Both the position numbers and the translations under genes were made by a program. A stretch of DNA of 64,000 nt from an uncultured Nioella sp. (GTDB taxonomy: Bacteria; Pseudomonadota; Alphaproteobacteria; Rhodobacterales; Rhodobacteraceae), in assembly GCA_947498125.1 (NCBI GenBank), contig CANMJH010000003.1, forward strand, positions 285,808 through 349,807. Reading direction: 5' to 3'. The notes under the pieces were generated by a model, which was given only the letters and a program-made list of their open reading frames with translations, ran no database searches and was not told where the DNA came from. Below are positions 50,592 through 60,324 of this stretch, piece by piece (position 1 is the stretch's first letter; each line of letters starts with the position of its first letter).

Positions 50592-51410
50592 TCAATCGCC
50601 TAATTTGGCGTGAACTTCATCCAAGTCGATCTCACCTATGGGCATTTTATTTCCCGGGTTTTCGAAATCATATTTGAACAACTGAAAATCGCGTTTGTAG
50701 ATTTCGTAGACCAAATGTTTGGACAGATCGTCGAAATAGTCTTCGATTGGATGGGCACGCTTGGGGCCGTGGCCTTCGCTTTCGTTGAAGCGGGGGATCT
50801 CCGACAGGGTCAGATCATGCTTGGTGTCTATACTATCCAGAACGCTTTGCATGCCGTCGTTAAAGGATTCAGTCCAGAATATATTATCGTAGCGCCCACC
50901 ATTGACGATGAAGGTCGAGATATGTCCCGACATCGCAGACCAGTGGATATCCGGATCCATCGGACGGCGCCAGCGGATGGTGTCGCGTGCAAAAAGTAAG
51001 AAGCGGCGGAAGCTGGCGATTTGGTCGAACTCTTCTTTGCCATTGTCGCCGCCCACTTCGATTCCGTATTTTTGGATCAAAAGCGGGACAAGATTGCCTC
51101 GATAGCGTTTGCCGTTGCGTTGAATGCCGCAGATTTTATCGAAAAAGCTGGACAGAATGCGCGTGTACGGATTTCGCACACAGGTAAACGCGTATGAGGC
51201 ATGTGTTCGGACATTTGTCTCGATCTTTGGCTGGCTTTCTTCCAGCGCCCACTTATGAAGGCCCTGCTTGGCATCATGGATATCACCGTCGAAAAATTCG
51301 CCGTTATCCGAGTAATACATTATCTGCCCAATGGTCGAGCAGGCACATTTGGGGACAACGCGATAGACAACACTTTCGCTTTCCGTCATCCAAGTTCCTG
51401 GAAACCCCAT
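50592..51410 (-). CDS. Sulfotransferase family 2 protein
   Basis: A 272-residue PAPS-dependent sulfotransferase. The 5'-phosphosulfate loop is VPKCACSTIGQIMYY, and the 3'-phosphate block is TCVRNPYTRILSSFFDKICG. No signal or membrane segment is seen, so it is cytosolic or membrane-associated. It should sulfate a glycan. It is divergent from a GT14 glycosyltransferase across 141 bases, a pairing repeated in Rhodobacterales, so both probably build a sulfated surface polysaccharide. Confidence 0.85.
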   Translation of the reverse strand: MGFPGTWMTESESVVYRVVPKCACSTIGQIMYYSDNGEFFDGDIHDAKQGLHKWALEESQPKIETNVRTHASYAFTCVRNPYTRILSSFFDKICGIQRNGKRYRGNLVPLLIQKYGIEVGGDNGKEEFDQIASFRRFLLFARDTIRWRRPMDPDIHWSAMSGHISTFIVNGGRYDNIFWTESFNDGMQSVLDSIDTKHDLTLSEIPRFNESEGHGPKRAHPIEDYFDDLSKHLVYEIYKRDFQLFKYDFENPGNKMPIGEIDLDEVHAKLGD

Positions 51411-51551
51411 ACTGCAATACCTCCGAAAATCGTCTTTTTCTTGGTTCGAACTGCGGATTGATCACGATCCGGCAACAAACTAGGCTATCTTTAACTGCTT
51501 TCCCGCAGTAATGGCAAAATAATAAGGAAAGTTTGAGGCCAAAGAGTACAC

Positions 51552-53129
51552 ATGGCAAAAATTGCCTTCATACTTCTATGTCATAAAGACCCCAAAGCCA
51601 TCATCGCGCAGGCGAAGCGACTAACGGCGGCCGGAGACTTTATCTCGATTCACTTCGACGCGCGCGCCGGGGCCGATAAGTTTGCCCAGATTCAGGCTGG
51701 CCTGCGGGACAATCCCTCGGTCACGTTTGCAAAGCGGCGTTTGAAATGCGGCTGGGGGGAGTGGAGCCTTGTTCAAGCCACCTTATATGCCGTTGAAGCA
51801 GCCTATGAGGCTTTCCCGGATGCGTCGCATTTCTATATGCTTTCTGGTGATTGCAACTCGATCAAGTCCGCAGCCTATGCCCATGAATTTCTAGACACAC
51901 ATGACAAGGACTACATCGAAAGTTTTGATTATTTCACGTCAGGCTGGATCAAGACGGGGATGAAGGCCGAGCGGCTGATCTATCGGCATTTTGTGAATGA
52001 GCGGAAACATAAGAAACTGTTCTATCTGCTGATGGATTGGCAGAAAAAGCTTAAGCTAGAGCGTGCAGTTCCCGATGACATCCAGATGATGATCGGCAGC
52101 CAATGGTGGTGCTTGCGTCGAAAGACAGTCAAAAAGGTTCTGGAATTTTGTCGCGAGCGCAAAGACGTTATCAGATTCTTCCGAACGACATGGATCCCGG
52201 ACGAAACGTTTTTCCAGACTGTCGTTAATCACGTTGTCGCAGTGCGTGAAATTGAGAAGCGCACTCTGACGTTCTTGATGTTCACTGATTATGGCATGCC
52301 GGTGACGTTCTACAACGATCACTTTGACCTTCTGCTCAGTCAGGACTTTCTATTTGCCCGAAAAATCAGTCCGGAATCGGCTGAGTTGAAGGAGCGTTTG
52401 GGGCAGCTATGGGCCTCGGAACGTACAGACTTTGTTATTTCGGGCGAAGGCAAAAAGCTGCACGGCTTTCTGACCGGTCGGGGCCGGATCGGCCGCCGCT
52501 ATGCGCCGCGGTTCTGGGAAAATGAAAGTACGCTTGGCCAAGAGCGCGCGCTTTTGATGATCGTGTGCAAAAAATGGCATGTTGCCAAGCGTCTGCTGAC
52601 CACGGCCAAACGGGTCACACGCATGCGCGGCCTTGAATATATGTTTGACGAGGCGGGCTGTGAGATCCCTCATCTTGGCGGGTTGGAACGCACGTTGGAA
52701 AAACGTAACCGTCACCGCCGGGCAGTCATGCGGCTTTTGTTCGATTATTTTCATGCCGATGAGATGATGATCTGCCTAGATCCGAACAATGTCGATCTGA
52801 TGCGGGATTTCATGAGTGACAAAAGCTCGAACCGTATTCTGGAGCTTCAGTGTAATTTCGACGACGCCTATCTGATTGGCCACGCGCACCGCGTTGGATT
52901 GGCCCGCGAAGAAACGCCGCCCGAAGTCGTCGAGCAACTTTTGCCAACCTTGCGCCATGACTTCGATCATGAGGCATCTCGCATCCGCGAAGCAGGGTTC
53001 AGAAAACACTACCGGGTTCATCAAAATTTCTCTGTCGATCAGAACGCATCTGTTTTGGCTGAATTCTTCAATATCGATATGGACGCGGCCTGCGAAATTG
53101 CCGAAACGCCATATCTCTTCGATGATTAA
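51552..53129 (+). CDS. Beta-1,6-N-acetylglucosaminyltransferase (GT14/DUF5928)
   Basis: A 525-residue protein. The first about 280 residues form a Core-2/I-branching (GT14) domain: IAFILLCHKDPKAIIAQAKRL, FISIHFDARAG, FYMLSGDCNSIKS and MMIGSQWWCLRRKTV. The rest, from about 300, is the DUF5928-type extension with many basic residues and an acidic end. It adds GlcNAc-like branches to a glycan in the cytoplasm. It faces the sulfotransferase gene. The shorter family members end after the GT domain; this longer form is usual in Rhodobacterales. Confidence 0.85.
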   Translation: MAKIAFILLCHKDPKAIIAQAKRLTAAGDFISIHFDARAGADKFAQIQAGLRDNPSVTFAKRRLKCGWGEWSLVQATLYAVEAAYEAFPDASHFYMLSGDCNSIKSAAYAHEFLDTHDKDYIESFDYFTSGWIKTGMKAERLIYRHFVNERKHKKLFYLLMDWQKKLKLERAVPDDIQMMIGSQWWCLRRKTVKKVLEFCRERKDVIRFFRTTWIPDETFFQTVVNHVVAVREIEKRTLTFLMFTDYGMPVTFYNDHFDLLLSQDFLFARKISPESAELKERLGQLWASERTDFVISGEGKKLHGFLTGRGRIGRRYAPRFWENESTLGQERALLMIVCKKWHVAKRLLTTAKRVTRMRGLEYMFDEAGCEIPHLGGLERTLEKRNRHRRAVMRLLFDYFHADEMMICLDPNNVDLMRDFMSDKSSNRILELQCNFDDAYLIGHAHRVGLAREETPPEVVEQLLPTLRHDFDHEASRIREAGFRKHYRVHQNFSVDQNASVLAEFFNIDMDAACEIAETPYLFDD

Positions 53130-53140
53130 GGAGCCGTTTT

Positions 53141-53524
53141 ATGGCCTATATGTATGACGATCAGAACATCTTTGCCAAAATCCTACGCGGAGAGATTCCG
53201 AACAATACTGTTTTGGAAACCGAGCACACGCTGGCTTTTCGCGATATCGCGCCGCAAGCGCCGGAGCATATTCTTGTGATCCCAAAAGGGCCTTACGTCA
53301 CCTACGACCATTTTGCAGGCACGGCCAGCGAGGCCGAAATCGTGGATTTTGCGCGCGCGTCGGCCAAGATTTCCAATGATCTGGGTGTGGCGCCAGGTGC
53401 GGGTGGCAACGGGTTTCGCGTGATTACGAATGCTGGCGAGGATGCAATTCAGGAAGTGCCACATTTTCATATTCACATCCTTGCCGGTCGCCCGCTCGGA
53501 GGCATCTTACCGGCAGAAGGGTGA
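53141..53524 (+). CDS. HIT-family protein
   Basis: A 127-residue histidine-triad protein: DDQNIFAKILRGEIPNNTVLETEHTLAFRDIAPQAPEHILVIPKG and the catalytic triad in HFHIHILAGRPLGG. It is of the HinT type, a purine nucleoside phosphoramidase that also cleaves aminoacyl-AMP. It starts 11 bases after the glycosyltransferase stop. Confidence 0.93.
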   Translation: MAYMYDDQNIFAKILRGEIPNNTVLETEHTLAFRDIAPQAPEHILVIPKGPYVTYDHFAGTASEAEIVDFARASAKISNDLGVAPGAGGNGFRVITNAGEDAIQEVPHFHIHILAGRPLGGILPAEG

Positions 53525-53622
53525 TCTAGCTGCCCTGCGCGATCAAGGCGCACTTGCCCGCCCAGTTTAGTTTTGCAATATGGACGGGAGAAGACCTGCC
53601 TGCCAGTCAAAGGATAAGCCCC

Positions 53623-53802
53623 ATGACCATCGACGCCCCAGAGACCGAAATCGTAAACGCTTGGCGCGTGTCCTGTGATGGTGGCGAGGGGGCTTTGGGC
53701 CACCCCCGGGTATGGCTGTCGCTGGATCGCGCGTCGGGAGAAGTCGAATGCGGCTATTGCGACAAAAAATTTGTGCATGCCTCAAAGGCCGGCTCTGAAT
53801 AA
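53623..53802 (+). CDS. Zinc-finger (zf-CHCC) protein, NDUFS6 homolog
   Basis: A 59-residue protein. The ATG at 53623 gives the conserved start with [22 protein letters not shown]; then [12 protein letters not shown] completes the Cys-His-Cys-Cys zinc site (Cys in SCDG, His in GHPR, CGYC). The family is related to mitochondrial complex I subunit NDUFS6, which is present in alphaproteobacterial complex I. It probably is an accessory subunit of NADH:quinone oxidoreductase, although the nuo genes are not in this window. Confidence 0.88.
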   Translation: MTIDAPETEIVNAWRVSCDGGEGALGHPRVWLSLDRASGEVECGYCDKKFVHASKAGSE

Positions 53803-53807
53803 ATTCA

Positions 53808-54479
53808 GTGCGTCGCCTTTTAAGGAAAAGCGCTCAATCCATCATTCTACTAATATGCGCCTATTTAGGCGCAGCTGTCATTGGCCCCCTTTTGCCCTCC
53901 GGCGCGGGGGCTCAAGCTGAATCTGGCACAGAAATCCGGCTCATCTCTGGCCCAATTCACTATGATTTCCTTTTGCCATCGACCGAAGAAGTTCGCGACC
54001 GTTTTGGATTTGCCAATGCGGCTGGCGTACCCATCGATAGCCCGGCCGTTGAATGGATTGTTGTCGGCTGGGGCGCGAGCCAGTTCTACCGGTCAGCTGA
54101 ATCCTATTCCAATATTCCCCTCGCGGCTATTTTTCGCGCGGTGACGGGCGATCACGCTGTGATGCGCGTCGATGTCGGTGGCCCGCTTCCGCCCGACGCG
54201 CCGAGCCTAACTCTTACCCTAGATGACCAGCAATTTGCCCTGCTGCTTGATGCGATAACCGAAGGCCTCTCCGAATTTCCAACCGGACCGGTCCACTATA
54301 GTGACGCTGGCTTTACCGAAACGGATGCGTTTTTTGCAGCCGATGGACGGTTTAACGCCCTCAATACCTGTAACGAATGGATCAGCGATACTTTGGCGCT
54401 CGCAGGTATTGAATTTGGACGTTGGACACCCGCGCCATTTTCTATTCGCTTGGCCCATTGGTGGCATCAGGCTCGGTAA
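53808..54479 (+). CDS. TIGR02117 (DUF2459) family protein
   Basis: A 223-residue exported or membrane-anchored protein starting at a GTG. The N-terminus is a signal-anchor (SIILLICAYLGAAVIGPLLP). The rest holds ISGPIHYDFLLPS, WIVVGWGASQFY and the end FNALNTCNEWISDTLALAGI, the TIGR02117 pattern. The conserved Cys/Asn-rich CNEW block could be a catalytic NlpC/P60-like site, but no activity is established. It starts five bases after the zinc-finger gene. Confidence 0.82.
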   Translation: MRRLLRKSAQSIILLICAYLGAAVIGPLLPSGAGAQAESGTEIRLISGPIHYDFLLPSTEEVRDRFGFANAAGVPIDSPAVEWIVVGWGASQFYRSAESYSNIPLAAIFRAVTGDHAVMRVDVGGPLPPDAPSLTLTLDDQQFALLLDAITEGLSEFPTGPVHYSDAGFTETDAFFAADGRFNALNTCNEWISDTLALAGIEFGRWTPAPFSIRLAHWWHQAR

Positions 54480-54539
54480 CGCATTCTTCTCTGGCTCCTT
54501 GCCGCGCCCCATGGCACAAACTGCGAACGTAGGAATCTA

Positions 54540-57350
54540 ATGGGGCGCGCGATTATGGCATTTGGCAAAGGACATCACCTGCATTTGGTGGACGGATCGG
54601 CCTTTATTTTTCGGGCCTATCACGCATTGCCGCCTTTGACGCGCAAATCAGATGGCTTGCCCGTCGGGGCCGTGGCCGGGTTTTGCAATATGCTGCACAA
54701 GTTTGTTGAGGATAATCACGGGCCAGATGCGCCGACCCATGTGGCGGTGATCTTCGACCATTCCGGCAAAAGCTTCCGCAATGATCTTTACGACAAATAC
54801 AAAGCCAACCGTCCGCCTGCACCCGAGGATCTGGTGCCGCAATTCCCACTGACCCGCGATGCAACCCGCGCCTTTAATATTGCTTGCATCGAGATGGAGA
54901 ATTACGAGGCCGATGACATCATCGCCGCCTTGTCTTGTCGGGCCCGTGATGCTGGTGGACGTGTGACGATCATTAGCTCAGACAAAGACCTGATGCAGCT
55001 GGTCGGTGGCGGAGTTGAAATGCTGGATGCGATGAAGAACGCACGCATCGACCGCGAAGGTGTAGAGGCCAAATTCGGTGTCGGCCCTGAACGCGTGATT
55101 GACGTTCAGGCCCTTGCTGGCGATAGCGTTGATAACGTTCCGGGGGCGCCGGGGATTGGTATTAAAACTGCTGCTTTGCTGATCAATGAATATGGTGATC
55201 TCGAAACGCTTTTGGAACGCGCTGAAGAGATCAAGCAACCCAAACGCCGTCAGTCCCTGATTGATAATGCGGATCAAATTAGGTTGTCCAAAGTTCTGGT
55301 AACGTTGGATTGCGATACGCCTGTCGACGTTGATTTAGACGAGCTTGAAGTGCGTGAGCCTGAACCCGAAGCGCTGCTTGCGTTTACGTCAGAAATGGAG
55401 TTCCGCACTCTTACTAAACGGCTTGCAGATAAAATGGGTGTTGAACCGCCAGAGGTTGAGATTGCCTCATCCGGTACGGCTGGTGCGCCTGTGCCTGAAG
55501 ACATCCCCTTTGATGCCGCAAATTATGAGCTGGTGCGCGATGTCGAGGCATTAAAAACATGGATCGCAGCAGCTCATGCCAAAGGCTATGTCGCCGTGGA
55601 TACCGAGACCACTGGCCTTGATGAAATGGTGGCCGATCTTGCCGGGATTTGTCTGTCGGTCGAGGCAGGAAAAGCCTGTTATATCCCTGTTGGCCATAAG
55701 CAAGGCGTCGATGACCTTTTTGGCGGCGATGCGCTGGCAGAGGGACAGATCCCGCTGGATGACGCGTTGGCTTTGCTCAAACCAATGCTCGAAGATCCGG
55801 CGGTTCTGAAAATCGGGCAAAACATGAAATATGATGCCAAGATTTTGCTGCGATATGGGGTCGAGATCGGGCCAATTGATGACACGATGCTGCTATCTTA
55901 TGCCTTGCATGGTGGGCTGCATAATCACGGCATGGACGCGCTGTCGGAACGGTATTTGGGCCATGTGCCGATTCCCATTAAATCGCTGCTTGGAAAAGGC
56001 AAAGCCGCGATTACCTTTGACAAAATCAAGATCGAAGACGCGCTGGCTTATGCTGCTGAAGACGCTGATATCACCTTGCGCCTTTGGCAGCTGTTCAAAC
56101 CCAAATTGCCTCTCGTTGGGGTTACGCAAGTCTATGAGCGGCTTGAACGCCCTCTGGTTCCGGTTCTCAGCCGGATGGAACGGCATGGGATCAAAGTCGA
56201 CCGGGATACGCTTAGCCGGATGTCCAATGCCTTCGCTCAGAAAATGGCAGGGCTGGAAGCGGATATTCACGCTCTTGCCGGGCGGCCTTTTAACGTCGGC
56301 AGCCCTAAACAGCTTGGCGAAATCCTATTCGATGAAATGGGCATTGAGGGTGGGAAAAAAGGCAAAACCGGTGCTTATGCGACGGGCGCAGATATTCTAG
56401 AGGATCTTGCGGCGACGGGCCATGATCTACCTGCGCGGGTTTTGGATTGGCGTCAGCTCTCTAAATTGAAATCAACTTATACTGATGCATTGCAGGACCA
56501 TATCAACACTGAAACCGGCCGCGTTCATACGTCTTATGCGATTGCCGGGGCTAATACCGGCCGCCTCGCGTCCACCGACCCCAACCTTCAAAACATTCCC
56601 GTGCGGACCGAAGAAGGCAGACGAATCCGTGAGGCCTTTGTGGCCGAGCCTGGCAATGTTCTGGTTAGTCTCGACTATAGCCAGATTGAGCTACGAATTT
56701 TGGCCCATATCGCGGGAATTGATGCGCTGAAGGCGGCATTCAAACGCGGGGATGACATTCACGCCATGACGGCGTCTGAAATGTTCAACGTGCCAATGGA
56801 AGACATGACGCCAGAAATTCGGCGTCGCGCCAAAGCGATTAATTTTGGCGTCATTTATGGGATTTCCGGATTTGGTCTGGCGCGAAATTTGAGGATTCCC
56901 CGCGGCGAGGCGCAGGACTTTATCAACACTTACTTTGAGCGCTTTCCGGGCATCCGTACCTACATGGATGACACAAAAAGCTTTGCCAAAGAACATGGGT
57001 ATGTCGAAACTCTTTTCGGTCGTAAAATCCATACGCCCGAGATTAATGCCAAGGGGCCAAAGGCCGGCTTTGCCAATCGCGCCGCCATTAACGCACCGAT
57101 CCAAGGCACCGCTGCGGATGTTATTCGCCGCGCGATGATCCGGATGGAAAAGGCGATAGAGGATTTGCCGGCCCGGATGTTGCTACAGGTGCATGATGAA
57201 TTGCTGTTTGAAGTTGCTGAGGATGCCGTTGATCCGCTGATCGCGCGCGCCAAAGAGGTGATGGAGGCTGCGGCAGATCCTGCCGTCCATCTCAACGTGC
57301 CGCTCATCGTTGATGCTGGACAAGGCGCAAACTGGGCAGAAGCACATTAA
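54540..57350 (+). CDS. polA: DNA polymerase I
   Basis: A 936-residue three-domain enzyme. The N-terminal 5' nuclease (1-about 300) has LVDGSAFIFRAYHAL and the metal site NYEADDIIAAL. The 3'-5' exonuclease is active-looking: DTETTG (Asp354, Glu356) with the later DDTMLLSYAL and YAAEDADITLRL. The polymerase has motif A DYSQIELRILAHI (from about 712), motif B RRRAKAINFGVIYGISG and motif C QVHDELLFEV (from about 882). All catalytic acids are present. It fills gaps in repair and removes Okazaki primers. A start at 54555 (five codons on) is equally possible. A double-hairpin repeat follows it. Confidence 0.97.
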   Translation: MGRAIMAFGKGHHLHLVDGSAFIFRAYHALPPLTRKSDGLPVGAVAGFCNMLHKFVEDNHGPDAPTHVAVIFDHSGKSFRNDLYDKYKANRPPAPEDLVPQFPLTRDATRAFNIACIEMENYEADDIIAALSCRARDAGGRVTIISSDKDLMQLVGGGVEMLDAMKNARIDREGVEAKFGVGPERVIDVQALAGDSVDNVPGAPGIGIKTAALLINEYGDLETLLERAEEIKQPKRRQSLIDNADQIRLSKVLVTLDCDTPVDVDLDELEVREPEPEALLAFTSEMEFRTLTKRLADKMGVEPPEVEIASSGTAGAPVPEDIPFDAANYELVRDVEALKTWIAAAHAKGYVAVDTETTGLDEMVADLAGICLSVEAGKACYIPVGHKQGVDDLFGGDALAEGQIPLDDALALLKPMLEDPAVLKIGQNMKYDAKILLRYGVEIGPIDDTMLLSYALHGGLHNHGMDALSERYLGHVPIPIKSLLGKGKAAITFDKIKIEDALAYAAEDADITLRLWQLFKPKLPLVGVTQVYERLERPLVPVLSRMERHGIKVDRDTLSRMSNAFAQKMAGLEADIHALAGRPFNVGSPKQLGEILFDEMGIEGGKKGKTGAYATGADILEDLAATGHDLPARVLDWRQLSKLKSTYTDALQDHINTETGRVHTSYAIAGANTGRLASTDPNLQNIPVRTEEGRRIREAFVAEPGNVLVSLDYSQIELRILAHIAGIDALKAAFKRGDDIHAMTASEMFNVPMEDMTPEIRRRAKAINFGVIYGISGFGLARNLRIPRGEAQDFINTYFERFPGIRTYMDDTKSFAKEHGYVETLFGRKIHTPEINAKGPKAGFANRAAINAPIQGTAADVIRRAMIRMEKAIEDLPARMLLQVHDELLFEVAEDAVDPLIARAKEVMEAAADPAVHLNVPLIVDAGQGANWAEAH

Positions 57351-57365
57351 TTGCAAACGCGGCGG

Positions 57366-57409
57366 AAAATTCGGTTACGAATTTTGAAAATTCCATCAAG
57401 GGAATTTTC
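57366..57409. repeat. Double-hairpin repeat element, copy 2
   Basis: AAAATTCG / CGAATTTT around GTTA (57366-57385), followed without spacing by GAAAATTCC / GGAATTTTC around ATCAAG (57386-57409). Both stems are perfect. It lies between the converging polA and DUF2798 genes, so it could end both transcripts. Confidence 0.75.
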
Positions 57410-57439
57410 TGGTCGCTCTGACGCTAGTGCTTTGCAGAC

Positions 57440-57667
57440 TTAACTGGCGCGGGTGTTGCGGGCCACAAAGTTCCGAACTACGGGTCCAAAAACAATCATC
57501 GTTGGACAGGCAACCGCCCAGGCCTTGATCCAGGCTGACATCCAAAGGCCAAAGAACCCGTCGACAAACCCCAATGCGCTCCATGTTGCGATACATGTGA
57601 CAAGGAAAGACATAACACCGGACAGCAAAAGCGACGTTACAAATGGGGCATAGCGCGGAGAGATCAT
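57440..57667 (-). CDS. DUF2798 membrane protein
   Basis: A 75-residue protein with two hydrophobic helices (FVTSLLLSGVMSFLVTCIATWSALG and WMSAWIKAWAVACPTMIVFGPVVRNFV). The order and motif SxxMSxxVxxxxT...W...W..A..P..I...P are those of DUF2798. The function is not known. It has its own promoter region, since the neighbour on the same strand ends 79 bases before. Confidence 0.8.
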   Translation of the reverse strand: MISPRYAPFVTSLLLSGVMSFLVTCIATWSALGFVDGFFGLWMSAWIKAWAVACPTMIVFGPVVRNFVARNTRAS

Positions 57668-57745
57668 TGGGTCTTCCTTTACAAAAGGTTAACCCCGCAT
57701 ACGCAATCTTGCCCGCACTGGGCAAGTCACAGCTGTGCGATTGCG

Positions 57746-58363
57746 TTATGTTTCCAGCTCTGCCGCTTCAATGATCGCGAAAAACTCTCCGCCTGACCAA
57801 ATTCCGAACATTTCGATGCCGTCCACATCTTGAGTGACGCCGATATCTACAAGGCGATAAAAAGTCTTACGGTCAATCAAGGCCTCAAGCCGGGCACGCA
57901 CCATGACATAGGGAGATGGCTGGCCTTCGGCGTCACGAGTGACGCGAATGGGATTATCTGCATCTGCAATAACCACATCCCCGACTTGCGTGGTGAAACG
58001 GATCACTTGGTTTGCCCCATCACCTGCCGCGTCCATATCAACGGCCACAAACGGCGCGTCGACAACGCGAATGCCGACCTTCTCGACCGGTGTTACAAGG
58101 AAATAATTGTCGCCCTCGCGCTTCAGGATTGAGCTGAAGAGCTTCACCAAAGCAGGGCGACCAATCGGCGTGCCCATGTAGAACCATGTCCCATCCCGAC
58201 GGATTTCCATATCCAGATCCCCGCAAAAATCGGGGGTCCATAGGTGGACCGGCGGAAGTTTGCCTTCCTTTTGGGCCGCTTTTGCTGCGGCCATAAGGCT
58301 TTCAGGGCTGGCTTTCACAATCTTTTGTCCATTCAGGGCGTTTGCCGTTTGAGCTTGACGCAA
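57746..58363 (-). CDS. DUF1285 family protein
   Basis: A 205-residue cytoplasmic protein with the DUF1285 pattern: PPVHLWTPDFCGDLDMEIRRDGTWFYMGTPIGRPALVKLFSSIL, then YFLVTPVEKVGIRVVDAPFVAVDMD. No catalytic residues are known for the family. It is divergent from the MoxR gene across 45 bases, so both share a compact promoter region. Confidence 0.85.
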   Translation of the reverse strand: MRQAQTANALNGQKIVKASPESLMAAAKAAQKEGKLPPVHLWTPDFCGDLDMEIRRDGTWFYMGTPIGRPALVKLFSSILKREGDNYFLVTPVEKVGIRVVDAPFVAVDMDAAGDGANQVIRFTTQVGDVVIADADNPIRVTRDAEGQPSPYVMVRARLEALIDRKTFYRLVDIGVTQDVDGIEMFGIWSGGEFFAIIEAAELET

Positions 58364-58408
58364 TAGTTGTCTTTATTGGGGACTGTAACCCATCTGAGGA
58401 GCATTGCC

Positions 58409-59416
58409 ATGTCTGACCCCGAAGTTCTGGTTGAAGAAATCGACAAGCTGGGGGCAGAATTGACCCGCGCCAAGGCCGCGATTGCAGAGCGGATCATTGG
58501 CCAAGAAGAGGTCGTGGATCTTGCTCTGGCCGCACTTCTATCTGGTGGGCATGCGTTGTTGATGGGGCTGCCGGGGCTCGGGAAAACGTTGCTAGTTGAT
58601 ACGCTGTCGACGGTCATGGGTCTGTCTGCCGCCCGCGTGCAATTCACGCCTGATCTGATGCCTGCGGATATCCTTGGTTCGGAAGTTTTGGAAACCGCCG
58701 AAGACGGCGCGCGCAGCTTTCGCTTTGTCAAAGGCCCCGTGTTTTGCCAGCTTCTAATGGCCGATGAAATTAACCGCGCCAGCCCGCGGACTCAATCGGC
58801 ACTTCTGCAAGCGATGCAGGAACAAGAAGTGACAATCGCCGGCGCAGCCCATGCTCTGCCGCAGCCCTTCCACGTACTTGCAACGCAAAACCCGATTGAA
58901 CAAGAAGGAACCTACCCGTTGCCAGAAGCGCAGCTTGACCGGTTCTTGCTGAAAATTGATGTCGAATATCCGGACAGAACGACAGAACGTGACATTCTTT
59001 TAGCGACCACAGGCGTAAGCGAAGGGACATCGCCGACCGTGTTTTCACCCGAGGCGCTAATCGCCGCGCAGCAGCTTGTGCGCCGGATGCCGGTGGGCGA
59101 GGCCGTCGTTGAAAATATCCTTGATCTTGTCCGCGCCTGCCGACCCGATGCGCCCGAAGCGCCGCAATCTGTTCGCGATCATGTGGCTTGGGGTCCCGGG
59201 CCGCGGGCCGCACAAGCCTTAATGCTGACCGCACGCGCCCGGGCGCTGTTGGATGGCCGCCTTGCGCCCTCAGCCGAAGATGTTGCTGCCCTTGCCCGGC
59301 CTGTTTTATCGCATCGCATGGCGCTTAGTTTTGCAGCGCGGGCCGAGGGTATTGTTTTAACGGATGTTATCGATGAGGTGACCCGCATGGCCACACGGAC
59401 CGAGGCCGCAGCTTGA
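58409..59416 (+). CDS. MoxR-family AAA+ ATPase
   Basis: A 335-residue AAA+ protein. Walker A is GLPGLGKTLLVD, Walker B is LLMADEINRASPRTQSALLQAMQEQEVT, and sensor 1 is VLATQNPIEQEGTYPLPEAQLDRF. The ATG at 58409 follows GAGGAG and fits the family start; the longer frame is unlikely. MoxR proteins act as chaperones that load metal or mature vWA-domain complexes. It is followed by DUF58 and BatA-like genes, the common MoxR/BatA-type operon. The DUF58 start overlaps its stop. Confidence 0.93.
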   Translation: MSDPEVLVEEIDKLGAELTRAKAAIAERIIGQEEVVDLALAALLSGGHALLMGLPGLGKTLLVDTLSTVMGLSAARVQFTPDLMPADILGSEVLETAEDGARSFRFVKGPVFCQLLMADEINRASPRTQSALLQAMQEQEVTIAGAAHALPQPFHVLATQNPIEQEGTYPLPEAQLDRFLLKIDVEYPDRTTERDILLATTGVSEGTSPTVFSPEALIAAQQLVRRMPVGEAVVENILDLVRACRPDAPEAPQSVRDHVAWGPGPRAAQALMLTARARALLDGRLAPSAEDVAALARPVLSHRMALSFAARAEGIVLTDVIDEVTRMATRTEAAA

Positions 59417-60306
59417 GCGAACACAGCCTCCATACGCCGGAAAGCCTTCGATCCAGATCCGAGGAAATAACCACCGGCTTGCCGCCCTTACTGGCCGAGG
59501 CTGAGCATTTGGCCGCGACCATTCTTTTGGGAGAACACGGGCGCAAACGGGCAGGCACGGGTGATGAGTTCTGGCAATATCGGCAGGCCGAAGCAGGCGA
59601 CCCGCTTCGCGCGATCGACTGGCGGCGTTCAGCCCGGGCTGATACGGATTTTGTACGTCAGACCGAATGGCAGGCGGCGCAATCGATTATGATCGGCCTC
59701 GATAACGGGCAGAGCATGACCTATTCAGGCGGGGATCAACGCCCTTCGAAACTCCGCCGGGCCCAGACCCTTGCGATGGCACTGGCGATTTTGGCTGTGC
59801 GCGGCGGCGAGCGGGTCGGGCTGACGCATTTGGGTGAGCCCCCGCGCGGCGGCGAGGCGCAGCTTATCCGCATGGCCGCTGCGTTGATGGACTCGTCGGA
59901 AACGGTCGATTACGGCGCGCCCGCGCCGCAGGTGATGCCCGCCGGAAGCCGGGCGGTATTTCTTTCGGATTTTCTGGGGCCGCTGGACCAAATCGAAAAA
60001 GCGCTCGGACAAGCCGCAGATCGCGGCGTGCGCGGGGCATTGGTGCAAGTTCTTGACCCGGATGAACACAGTTTCCCATTCGACGGGCGCACCTATTTTG
60101 AAAGCATGTCCGGGGCGTTGAATTTTGAAACGCTCAAAGCTTCGGCCCTGCGCGGCGCTTATCAGGCGCGGCTTGCGAAACGTCAGGCGCTTTTGAAAGA
60201 CATGGCGCGCAATACCGGGTGGCGGTTTCAGTACCACATGACAGATGGCCCGGCCGAGCCGGCATTGATGTGGATTTACCATTCCATTGAGAAGGGTGGC
60301 GCATGA
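59413..60306 (+). CDS. DUF58 domain protein
   Basis: A 297-residue protein. The DUF58 block is GEHGRKRAGTGDEFWQYRQAEAGDPLRAIDWRRSARADTDFVRQTEWQAAQSIMIGLDNGQSM; a vWA-like domain follows, with metal-site-like residues around IGLDNGQSM. The start appears to be a TTG at 59413 overlapping the MoxR stop. It partners with MoxR in envelope or metal-complex assembly. Confidence 0.88.
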   Translation: MSEHSLHTPESLRSRSEEITTGLPPLLAEAEHLAATILLGEHGRKRAGTGDEFWQYRQAEAGDPLRAIDWRRSARADTDFVRQTEWQAAQSIMIGLDNGQSMTYSGGDQRPSKLRRAQTLAMALAILAVRGGERVGLTHLGEPPRGGEAQLIRMAAALMDSSETVDYGAPAPQVMPAGSRAVFLSDFLGPLDQIEKALGQAADRGVRGALVQVLDPDEHSFPFDGRTYFESMSGALNFETLKASALRGAYQARLAKRQALLKDMARNTGWRFQYHMTDGPAEPALMWIYHSIEKGGA

Positions 60307-60324
60307 TGGTCATGTCTCGGGATC

